This document shows, in pieces, positions 21,023-27,671 of a DNA stretch of 29,884 bases; the stretch's first letter is position 1, and every line of letters begins with the position of its first letter. The notes below the pieces were generated by a model that was not told the origin of the DNA, ran no database searches, and saw only the letters and a program-made list of their open reading frames with translations. The DNA comes from Labilithrix sp. GTDB taxonomy: Bacteria > Myxococcota > Polyangia > Polyangiales > Polyangiaceae. A program made the translations under genes and the position numbers. Location: the NCBI GenBank assembly GCA_028287035.1, contig JAQBQL010000116.1, positions 1 to 29,884 of the forward strand. Direction: 5' to 3'.

Positions 21023-21646
21023 ATGCTCCTCGCGTGTCCGTTCTGCCGCGAGATGTTCGAGGAGGGCGAGGCCAAGGCCTGCCCGGTCTGCGGGATGGAG
21101 CTGACGCAGTTCGAGAAGCTGCCCGTCTCCCTCGACGCGATCCACGACGAGGGCGGCGTTCCCATCGAGCCCGAGCACGTGGACCTGCCCTGGACGTTCC
21201 TCGGCCGCAGCAAGGGGCCGCTCGTGGTGCTCGGCTTCGCCGGCGCGGTGCTCTTCTTTCTTCCGTGGGTGCGGCTCACGCTGCCGTACATCGACGCCAA
21301 ATCGGGCTTCGATCTGGCGCACCAGCGGATCGGCTGGCTGTGGGCTGCGTTCGTGGGCTGGAGCGTGCTCATCCCCACCGTGCTGAGCCGGCGCAGCATC
21401 ATGCAGATGCGGGGCGCGCGCGTCGCCGCGGCCTTCCTCAGCGCGATCCCCGCGGTGTCGGTCGGGATCCTCCTCGCCCGGCCGCCCCGCGGGGGCCTCG
21501 TTCCGGTGCGCTACACGTGGGACTGGCCGATCTACGCCATGCTCGGGGTCTCGCTGCTCGCGCTCGCCTTTGCGGCGCGGCTCGGCGGCCGTCTGGACGA
21601 CATCAAGGTGACGCGCGGCTCGGCGGCAGGACGCGACCTGCACTGA
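21023..21646 (+). CDS. Zinc-ribbon membrane protein of unknown function
   Basis: 207 aa. The N-terminus carries CX2C-X11-CX2C (C5, C8, C20, C23: CPFC and CPVCGMEL), a zinc-ribbon pattern, followed by a short linker. Four hydrophobic segments are then visible: LVVLGFAGAVLFFLPWV, IGWLWAAFVGWSVLIP, VAAAFLSAIPAVSVGILL and IYAMLGVSLLALAFAA. The ribbon would sit in the cytoplasm. No family recognised. The next gene, 51 nt downstream on the same strand, encodes another cysteine-knuckle membrane protein, so the two may work together. Confidence 0.8.
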   Translation: MLLACPFCREMFEEGEAKACPVCGMELTQFEKLPVSLDAIHDEGGVPIEPEHVDLPWTFLGRSKGPLVVLGFAGAVLFFLPWVRLTLPYIDAKSGFDLAHQRIGWLWAAFVGWSVLIPTVLSRRSIMQMRGARVAAAFLSAIPAVSVGILLARPPRGGLVPVRYTWDWPIYAMLGVSLLALAFAARLGGRLDDIKVTRGSAAGRDLH

Positions 21647-21697
21647 ACGAGCGGGTCCCTGGCGCGGCCCGTGGGATGGAGGCATGCTCCAGGCACG

Positions 21698-22600
21698 ATG
21701 GCGCGGCCCGGGCTGGGGCAGACCGTGGTCGACGCTCGCGGATCGCTGCACGGATCGTTGCAGGGGCCGCGGGCGAACGACAACGACGTGATCCACGAGT
21801 CGCTCGAACAGCGCCTCGACCGCGAAGCGCTGTCCGCCGACCTCGTCGACGTCCCCGCCGCGGTGGTCTGTCTCGTGTGCGGCGAGGCCGACTGCGTCGG
21901 GTGCGAGGACCGCGATCTGTCGCGCTCGGGCATCGTCTCCATCATCGCCTGGGAGCGCCCGGGTGCGACGTCGCTGGCCCGCCTGTGGTCCACCGCGCGC
22001 TCCACGACCCGTGACGCGGAGGCGTTCTTCGAGCTTCTTCCCGATGGCCCCGTCCTCCCCGCGCTGCGCTTCGCGGCGCTCTGCGAGCTGCTGGCGTCGA
22101 CCGCGATGCTCCTCACCATGCTGCCGCTCGCCGCGGTGGTCGCGCCGGGCTGGCTGCGCCACGTCGCGCTCGACCCGCAGGCCCGTGGCCTCGCGCTCCG
22201 CGTGCTCTTCCTCGGGGTGCCGGCGTTCGCCGGGTTCCTCGTCGTCCTCCACGCGGTGCACGCGCTCGCCGTCGACCTGGGCGCCCAGCGTAGCGGCGCA
22301 CGTGCCGCGCGGTCGCGAGCCCTCCGGTTCGGCCTCTATGCGTGCGGCTGGGACCTCGTGATGGGACCGCTCGGCGCGGTGGTCGTCGCGGCCAAGGAAG
22401 GCGCCGGCGCGGCGCTCGGCGTGCTCGACCTCGCCAGCGTGCCGGGCCGCGCCACGCGCGCGTTTCTCCGCGGCTGCTACCGGCTCGAGGGCGAGCGCGC
22501 GAACCGGGCGCTCGGCACTGCGACCTCGGGCGTGATCCTGGCGACGCTGCTCGGCGCGGCGGCGGTGTTCGCGGTCGTCCTCGCGCTGGTCCTCGCCTAG
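21698..22600 (+). CDS. Cysteine-knuckle membrane protein, Yip1-like
   Basis: 300 aa from the ATG at 21698; an in-frame GTG at 21671 is also possible and neither has a convincing ribosome site. Residues 58-69 contain CX2C-X4-CX2C (CLVCGEADCVGC), a probable metal site. From IIAWERPGATSLARLWSTA onward, with AEAFFELLPDGPVLPALRFAAL, the layout resembles Yip1-type membrane proteins common in myxobacteria. Several hydrophobic segments follow, including MLLTMLPLAAVVA, FLGVPAFAGFLVVLHAVHAL and the C-terminal ILATLLGAAAVFAVVLALVL. Function unknown. The Yip1 resemblance is from memory of the family pattern and needs a profile search. Confidence 0.75.
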   Translation: MARPGLGQTVVDARGSLHGSLQGPRANDNDVIHESLEQRLDREALSADLVDVPAAVVCLVCGEADCVGCEDRDLSRSGIVSIIAWERPGATSLARLWSTARSTTRDAEAFFELLPDGPVLPALRFAALCELLASTAMLLTMLPLAAVVAPGWLRHVALDPQARGLALRVLFLGVPAFAGFLVVLHAVHALAVDLGAQRSGARAARSRALRFGLYACGWDLVMGPLGAVVVAAKEGAGAALGVLDLASVPGRATRAFLRGCYRLEGERANRALGTATSGVILATLLGAAAVFAVVLALVLA

Positions 22601-22601
22601 C

Positions 22602-22613
22602 GCGGCGCGCCGC
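22602..22613. repeat. 12-bp palindrome between convergent genes
   Basis: GCGGCGCGCCGC is perfectly self-complementary and fills almost the whole 13-nt gap between the stops of the two convergent genes. It could form part of a bidirectional transcript end, but no T tract is present and in such GC-rich DNA chance is possible. Confidence 0.3.
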
Positions 22614-23174
22614 TCACTCGAGCGGGAACATCCCGTCCATCGGCGCGTCGTCGTGGCAGCCGACGCACGACTCGACGACGCCGTCCTTCACGAGCTGCCC
22701 GGCGGAGCCGACCACCGTCCATCGCCAGTCGCCGTGCTCGGGCGCGTATCCCTTGGCGCGCTTCTCCATGACCATGACCGGTCCCGGGCCGCCCGCGCCG
22801 CTCTTCTCGAAATGCTCCTCGACGACGACCGCGCCGACCGGCACGTCGCGCGACCGCGCCGCCAGGGCCGCGCGCGCGGGCTCGTTGGCGTAAACGTCCA
22901 CGTCCCACCGGCCCGCGGCATGACCGTTCGACGTGAAGCGGGCCTTGTTCACCTTCGCGAAGGCGGTGCGGTAATCGGTCGGCAGCGCCGACGCGCCGTC
23001 GATCGCCCCGGCATCGCGCACCGTCCTCGGCTGCGCGCCGCCCGCGGGTCGATCGCTCTCGCCCACCATCGACCCGGAGTGTGCGGCGCCGCACGCGCTC
23101 GACGCGAGACCCGCCGCGAGCAGGGTGACGCCGAGCAGCGCGGGCAAGCGGTTCAGGTACGAGGAACGAGGCAC
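22614..23174 (-). CDS. Cytochrome P460-like exported heme protein
   Basis: 186 aa from a GTG at 23174. The N-terminal signal (LPALLGVTLLAAGLASSAC) suggests a lipoprotein with the cysteine in SSAC, although serine at -3 is atypical, so cleavage by signal peptidase I is also possible. The body fits the cytochrome P460 fold: the HFEKSG segment, then VMVMEKRAKGYAPEHGDWRW, whose lysines occupy the region where P460 carries its heme-crosslinking lysine, and a C-terminal C170-V-G-C173-H174 heme c site. Members oxidise hydroxylamine or act as heme/NO-binding proteins; which applies here is unknown. Ends 13 nt from a convergent gene; no other heme protein gene is nearby. Confidence 0.85.
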   Translation of the reverse strand: MPRSSYLNRLPALLGVTLLAAGLASSACGAAHSGSMVGESDRPAGGAQPRTVRDAGAIDGASALPTDYRTAFAKVNKARFTSNGHAAGRWDVDVYANEPARAALAARSRDVPVGAVVVEEHFEKSGAGGPGPVMVMEKRAKGYAPEHGDWRWTVVGSAGQLVKDGVVESCVGCHDDAPMDGMFPLE

Positions 23175-23190
23175 GACGCCGGTCGTAGCA

Positions 23191-23949
23191 TCAGTTGCAG
23201 GTCGCGCCGTCCTGGACGTAGCGCTCCTCGTTGCGGATCGCCTCGCAGCGCGTGAGGCACTTGCCGGTCGGGCCGAGACCGCCGCACTTGCGGTACTGCG
23301 CGGTGCCCGCGCACGTGGCCGGCAGGCCCCAGCACGTGCCGGGCGTGATCGGATTGACCCCGCCGCACTGCTTGTCCGAGAGGTTGCACGAACGCCCTTC
23401 GGTGCACGCGCCCGTGGTGTTCGACGTGCACACGGCCGCGCCCGCCACGCACTCGCCCGGCTGCTTGATGCTCGCGCCGTAGAAGGCGGCGATGGTCTCG
23501 TTCCAGTAGGTCACGCCATCGCATCCGCACTGGGGCGTGAGCACGGTCGGCTGGGTGGTCGGTCTCGGGACGCACGTGCCGGTGCTCGCGCACGCCACGA
23601 CCTTGCAGTACTCGTTGGAGGCGCACGCGTTCTTGTTCGTGGGGTTGCACGAGGGCCCGCCGCTCGTGCCGCTGCTGCCGCTCGTGCCGGACGTCCCGCT
23701 GCTGCCGGAGGTGCCGCTCGTCCCCGACGAGCCGCTCGCGCCGGAGGTGCCGCTCGTGCCGGAGGTCCCGCTCGCGCCCGAGCTACCGCTCGTACCGCTG
23801 CTGCCGGAGGTGCCGCTCGTCCCGGACGAGCCGCTGCTCGTTCCCGACGAGCCGCTCCCGAAGAGATCCGTGTCGGTGGCGCCGCCGCATGCCGCGACGA
23901 TTCCACCGCTGATGACCAGGCAAGAACCGATGAGCCAGAAAGATTTCAA
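23191..23949 (-). CDS. Lipoprotein with Gly/Ser/Thr stalk and Kazal-like domain
   Basis: 252 aa from a TTG at 23949. I chose this start because GGGAGG lies 5 nt upstream and the product then begins MKSFWLIGSC with a clean lipobox (IVAAC, C21); a GTG 24 nt earlier adds a non-signal extension. Residues 31-98 are a GSSGTSG-type low-complexity stalk. The rest is cysteine-rich: YCKVVAC and GTCVPRP, then QCGCDGVTYWNETIAAFYG through PGEC (about 140-167), which matches the Kazal pattern C-x-CDGxTYxN. The usual Kazal cysteine after the Asn-x position is replaced (NETIA), so the domain is degenerate. Likely surface-exposed; a protease-inhibitor role is only suggested by the fold. Confidence 0.83.
   Translation of the reverse strand: MKSFWLIGSCLVISGGIVAACGGATDTDLFGSGSSGTSSGSSGTSGTSGSSGTSGSSGASGTSGTSGTSGASGSSGTSGTSGSSGTSGTSGSSGTSGGPSCNPTNKNACASNEYCKVVACASTGTCVPRPTTQPTVLTPQCGCDGVTYWNETIAAFYGASIKQPGECVAGAAVCTSNTTGACTEGRSCNLSDKQCGGVNPITPGTCWGLPATCAGTAQYRKCGGLGPTGKCLTRCEAIRNEERYVQDGATCN
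23656..23859. repeat. Low-complexity tandem repeat encoding GSSGTSG units
   Basis: About 200 bp of short imperfect repeats encoding Gly-Ser-Ser/Thr units between the lipid anchor and the folded domain of the lipoprotein. A repeat of this kind is prone to length variation. Confidence 0.85.
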
Positions 23950-24011
23950 GGTCGCCTCCCGCGCGAAGAGCACCTAGAAGCGTATCGCCTCCGCCGCGGG
24001 GGCCCAAGGCC

Positions 24012-24578
24012 ATGTCCACGTCATCACCGCCGGCCAAGCCGCGTACACCGTCCCCTCGCCTGCGCGCCGCCCCCCTCCCGCGCTCTCTGCACGTGGTGCT
24101 GGTGGAGCCCGAGATCCCTCCGAACACGGGCTCGATCGCGCGGCTGTGCGCGGCTGCGGCGTGCCCGCTCCACCTGGTCGGCCCGCTCGGCTTCCGCATC
24201 GACGAGCACAGCGTGAGGCGCGCCGGGGTCGACTACTGGCACCTCGTCGACGTGCGCCGTCACCTCGACTTCGCGCATTTCCTGCACGCGTTCGCCAAGG
24301 AGACCCCCGACGGCGGGCCAGCCGGCCGCCTGCATCTCTTCAGCGCGGTCGCGACGAAGAGCTACCTGGACGCGGAGTTCGCGCCGGGCGACGCGCTCGT
24401 GTTCGGCAAGGAGAGCGTCGGCCTGCCCGACGATCTCCTCGCGCAGCACGCCGACCGCGTGGTCGGCATCCCGACCATCGGCGCCGTGCGCTCGCTCAAC
24501 CTGGCCAATGCCACGGGCATCGCGCTCTGGGACGCGCTCCGTCAGACCGGCGCGCTGGCGACCACCTTCACCGGCTGA
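24012..24578 (+). CDS. trmL: tRNA (cytidine(34)-2'-O)-methyltransferase
   Basis: SPOUT-fold enzyme that 2'-O-methylates the wobble base of tRNA-Leu using S-adenosylmethionine. 188 aa. Motifs: LHVVLVEPEIPPNTGSIARL at the N-terminus of the fold, FGKESVGLPDDLL in the middle, and VRSLNLANATGIALWDALRQ at the C-terminal knot. Typical TrmL proteins begin at the LHVVL strand; here a 26-residue Pro/Arg/Ser extension precedes it, with no in-frame internal ATG to shorten it. It ends only 3 nt from the stop of the convergent acyl-CoA dehydrogenase gene. Very secure. Confidence 0.95.
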   Translation: MSTSSPPAKPRTPSPRLRAAPLPRSLHVVLVEPEIPPNTGSIARLCAAAACPLHLVGPLGFRIDEHSVRRAGVDYWHLVDVRRHLDFAHFLHAFAKETPDGGPAGRLHLFSAVATKSYLDAEFAPGDALVFGKESVGLPDDLLAQHADRVVGIPTIGAVRSLNLANATGIALWDALRQTGALATTFTG

Positions 24579-24581
24579 GCG

Positions 24582-25748
24582 TCACCCGCCGAACGCGCTG
24601 ATCCCCGTCACGTCCTGACCCAGCACGAGGGTGTGGATGTCGTGCGTGCCCTCGTACGTGTAGACCGTCTCCAGGTTGCACATGTGGCGCATCACCGGGT
24701 ACTCGAGCGTGATCCCGTTGCCGCCGAGGATGTCACGGCAGGTGCGCGCGATCTCGAGCGCCGCACGCACGTTGTGCCGCTTGATCATGCTGACGTGCTG
24801 CGGGCGAAGCTTCTTCTCGGTCTTGAGCCGCGCCGCCTCGACGGCCTGCAGCTGCATGTTCGTGATCTGCGTGAGCATCTCCGCGAACTTGGCCTGGACG
24901 AGCTGGTGCGAGGCGATCGGCTTGCCGCCGAACTGCACGCGGTGCTTCGCGTAGTCGAGCGCGCTCTCGAAGCAGGCCCGCGCCGCGCCGATGACGCCCC
25001 ACGCGATGCCGAAGCGCGCCGACGTCAGGCAGGAGAGCGGCCCCTTCATCCCGCGCACACCGGGGAGGACGCTGTCCTTCGGGATGCGGACGTCCTCCAT
25101 GATGAGCTCGCTCGTGACGCTGGCGCGGAGGCTCATCTTCTTGTGAATGAGCTGCGCCTCGAACCCCTTCGTGTCGGTCGGGACGAGGAAGCCGCGGACC
25201 TCGCCGTCCTGACCGCCGACCTTCGCCCAGACGACCGCGACGTTCGCGAGGTTACCGTTCGTGATCCAGCGCTTCGTTCCGTTGAGCACCCACGCGTCGC
25301 CGTCGTCGATGGCGGTCGTTCGCATCCCGGCGGGGTTCGATCCGGCGTCGGGCTCGGTGAGGCCGAAGCAGCTGATGATCTCGCCCTTCGCCATCTTCGG
25401 CAGGTAGCGCTGCTTCTGCTCCTCGGACCCGAAGGCGTGGATCGGGTACATGGCGAGGCCGCCCTGCACGCTCGCGAAGCTGCGGATGCCGGCGTCGCCG
25501 AACTCGAGCTCCTGCATCGCGAGGCCGTAGCCGACGTCCGAGAGCCCCGCGCAGCCGTAGCCCTGCAGGTTGCAGCCGAGCAGACCGAGCTCGGCGATCT
25601 CCGGGATCAGCTCCTTCGGGAAGGTGCCCTTCTCGAAGTGATCACCGATGCTCGGCAGGACGCGCGCCGCGACGAACGCGCGGACGCTCCGCTGGATCGT
25701 GCGCTCCTCGTCGGTGAAGTGGCGGGACACATCGAAGAAGTCGGTCAT
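24582..25748 (-). CDS. gcdH: Acyl-CoA dehydrogenase, glutaryl-CoA dehydrogenase-like
   Basis: 388 aa flavoenzyme. Glutaryl-CoA dehydrogenases oxidise and decarboxylate glutaryl-CoA to crotonyl-CoA in lysine/tryptophan breakdown, passing electrons to ETF. Features: GYGCAGLSDVGYGLAMQELE and CFGLTEPDAGSNPAGM, close to the GCDH pattern, then the FAD/substrate region KRWITNGNLANVAVVWAK. The catalytic base is E366 in YTYEGTHDIHTLVLGQ, the position used by GCDH and short-chain dehydrogenases. ATG start at 25748. No other lysine-degradation gene is nearby, and an AT-richer 155-bp spacer separates it from the divergent phospholipase D gene. Family certain, glutaryl specificity probable. Confidence 0.9.
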   Translation of the reverse strand: MTDFFDVSRHFTDEERTIQRSVRAFVAARVLPSIGDHFEKGTFPKELIPEIAELGLLGCNLQGYGCAGLSDVGYGLAMQELEFGDAGIRSFASVQGGLAMYPIHAFGSEEQKQRYLPKMAKGEIISCFGLTEPDAGSNPAGMRTTAIDDGDAWVLNGTKRWITNGNLANVAVVWAKVGGQDGEVRGFLVPTDTKGFEAQLIHKKMSLRASVTSELIMEDVRIPKDSVLPGVRGMKGPLSCLTSARFGIAWGVIGAARACFESALDYAKHRVQFGGKPIASHQLVQAKFAEMLTQITNMQLQAVEAARLKTEKKLRPQHVSMIKRHNVRAALEIARTCRDILGGNGITLEYPVMRHMCNLETVYTYEGTHDIHTLVLGQDVTGISAFGG

Positions 25749-25830
25749 GGCTCGCGCGGCTTAGCACCGCTGCCCTGCCCCGGATTAACGATGGCTCAGC
25801 ATGAATCCATGACGCACCAGGTCTTTTTGC

Positions 25831-25850
25831 CAAGTATCCGGAATCACTTG
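25831..25850. promoter_or_regulatory. Candidate operator dyad in the gcdH/PLD spacer
   Basis: CAAGT (25831-25835) and ACTTG (25846-25850) are inverted arms 10 nt apart, enclosing the palindrome TCCGGA, though the inner palindrome is not centred. It lies in the divergent intergenic region, where a regulator site would be expected. Weak evidence. Confidence 0.22.
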
Positions 25851-25903
25851 CACGGGCCGATGTAATGAAGCGGCACACATCTAGCTACGGAACGCGGGCG
25901 GCC

Positions 25904-27598
25904 ATGGCAAAGCTCCTCCCTCTCCTCCTCTGCATCGGCGTCGCGTCGCTCGCCGCCGCCTGTTCGGCCAGCGGCGACGAGGACGCGGACGACGCGGCGA
26001 GCGCCGCGACCGACGCCGTCCCGCTGTCCTACGTGGGCAAGGCCGTGAGCGCGATGCTCGAGGACCGGTACCCGGCAGAGAAGGGCGCCACCTGGAACCT
26101 TGCCCGCGACGGCAAGCTCGCGGGCGACTTCGTCAAACAGTTTCCGCCGCGGGAGACGTGGGGCGCCGCGTCCCTGCCGGTGGCCGTGCGCTGCGATCCC
26201 GAGAAGGACGCCGCCTGCGACCCGGACTTCCTCCTGACGGCCTGCTCCTCGGACGGAGACTGCGCGGGCACGGGCCGGTGCGAGGCCCTCAAGATGACCA
26301 TCGCCCACCACGGGCAGGCCGCGAAGAAGCTCTGCATCGGACACAGCGAGCCCCTCATCGACGACCTCTGGCAGACGATCACCGACGCGAAGACCACGCT
26401 CGATCTCTCGAGCCTCGCGCCGCCCGACGGACGCTTCGAGGCCGGCATCCGCAACGCGATCACCTACGCGAGCGAGGCCGCGCATCCGCCGCACGTGCGC
26501 ATCGTCGTGGGCGACTACTGGAGCTCGGGCCTCCAGCTGCAGAAGAACGTCGATGCGGTGCTCGCCAGCCTGACGCGCGACGTCGCCGCGCGCTCGACGA
26601 TCGACGTGACGGTCGCCGCGTACTCCTACGGCGCGGCCTCGTGGGACCACGCGAAGATCGTCGCGCGCGACGGCGAGCTCGCCCTCGTCGGCGGCGCCAA
26701 CCTGTGGGACGTGCACTACCTCGGGAAGAACCCGGTGCATGATCTGTGGATCCAGGTCGAGGGCTCACCCGCCGCGGACGCGCAGCGGTTCGTCGACCGC
26801 ATCTTCCAGTTCGTCTGCACGGGCGCGGAGCCGGTCCGCCACCTGGACGTCGCCCGACAGGCGCGACGCGGTGGCACGGGTTGCCCGCACAGCTTCGCCG
26901 AGCTCCAGCCCCACGGCGGCGCCCCGGGGCTGGGGGGCCACAGCCCCGTCATCACGGTGGGGCGCACCGGCTTCGCGGCGAACCCGAGCGACGACGCGTT
27001 CGTCGCGATGATCGACGCAGCGCGCACGAAGATTCATCTGTCGCAGCAGGACCTCGGGCCCATCCACCGTGGCGGGCTCGCCTTCGGCGCGTGGCCGAAG
27101 CCCGCCCTCGAGGCGCTGGTGCGCGCGATGGGGCGCGGCGTCGACGTCGACGTCATCCTCTCCAACACGGGCGCCGTGCCTGGCTCGCTCGGCAAGGTCG
27201 AGGCGCTCTACAACACGTACGACAACGGCTGGACGCCGGCGGCGGTCGGGCAGGAGCTGGTGAAGATTGCCACGTCGAACCCATCGCTCCTCCCCGCGGG
27301 CGCCGATGCGCACGCCCTCGTGTGCGAGCGTCTCCAGCTGATGCGCCTCCGTTCGAGCCGCGCCGAGACCTGGCCGGACGGCGGCGCGCTCGCCAACCAC
27401 GTGAAGGCGATCATGGTCGACGACCAGGCCTTCTACGTCGGCTCGCAGAACGTGTACGCCGCGAACCTCACCGAGCTCGGCTACATCGTCGACGACGCGG
27501 CGGCGACGAGGACGTTCATCACGAGCTACCTCGGAGAAGCCGAGCGCTACTCGCGGCGCACGGCGATCAGCGGCGCCGGGGTCAGCTGCGGGTTCTGA
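25904..27598 (+). CDS. Lipoprotein with phospholipase D fold (two HKD motifs)
   Basis: 564 aa from the ATG at 25904, which gives a clean lipoprotein signal (MAKLLPLLLCIGVASLAAAC, lipid cysteine at 20). An in-frame ATG at 25865 adds 13 residues and is possible. Both HxKxxxxD motifs are present and intact: HAKIVARD from H249 and HVKAIMVD from H499, each followed by a Gly-x-x-N element (GGANLWD, GSQNVY). A cysteine-rich segment (CSSDGDCAGTGRC) precedes the first PLD half. It is therefore probably an active phosphodiesterase or transphosphatidylase on the cell envelope; substrate not known. The linker between halves is about 240 residues. It is convergent with the repeat lipoprotein gene, with a strong terminator hairpin between them. 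Confidence 0.88.
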   Translation: MAKLLPLLLCIGVASLAAACSASGDEDADDAASAATDAVPLSYVGKAVSAMLEDRYPAEKGATWNLARDGKLAGDFVKQFPPRETWGAASLPVAVRCDPEKDAACDPDFLLTACSSDGDCAGTGRCEALKMTIAHHGQAAKKLCIGHSEPLIDDLWQTITDAKTTLDLSSLAPPDGRFEAGIRNAITYASEAAHPPHVRIVVGDYWSSGLQLQKNVDAVLASLTRDVAARSTIDVTVAAYSYGAASWDHAKIVARDGELALVGGANLWDVHYLGKNPVHDLWIQVEGSPAADAQRFVDRIFQFVCTGAEPVRHLDVARQARRGGTGCPHSFAELQPHGGAPGLGGHSPVITVGRTGFAANPSDDAFVAMIDAARTKIHLSQQDLGPIHRGGLAFGAWPKPALEALVRAMGRGVDVDVILSNTGAVPGSLGKVEALYNTYDNGWTPAAVGQELVKIATSNPSLLPAGADAHALVCERLQLMRLRSSRAETWPDGGALANHVKAIMVDDQAFYVGSQNVYAANLTELGYIVDDAAATRTFITSYLGEAERYSRRTAISGAGVSCGF

Positions 27599-27619
27599 GC
27601 CGCGGGACGGAGAAAAGGA

Positions 27620-27653
27620 GAAGAGCGCGCGTCCCCGGGAACGCGCGCTCTTC
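27620..27653. terminator. Bidirectional intrinsic-type terminator hairpin
   Basis: GAAGAGCGCGCGT (27620-27632) pairs perfectly with ACGCGCGCTCTTC (27641-27653) around the 8-nt loop CCCCGGGA. On the minus strand the stem is followed by a T-rich CTCCTTTTCTCC, a good tail for the repeat lipoprotein gene. The plus-strand side is less T-rich. It lies exactly between two convergent genes. Confidence 0.8.
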
Positions 27654-27671
27654 GTCACTGCCATTCAGCGA

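Noticed and set aside
23656..23859. Short tandem repeats considered as a CRISPR array
   Set aside because: Units are 6-9 bp, in frame, and encode a Gly/Ser/Thr stalk; there are no spacers.
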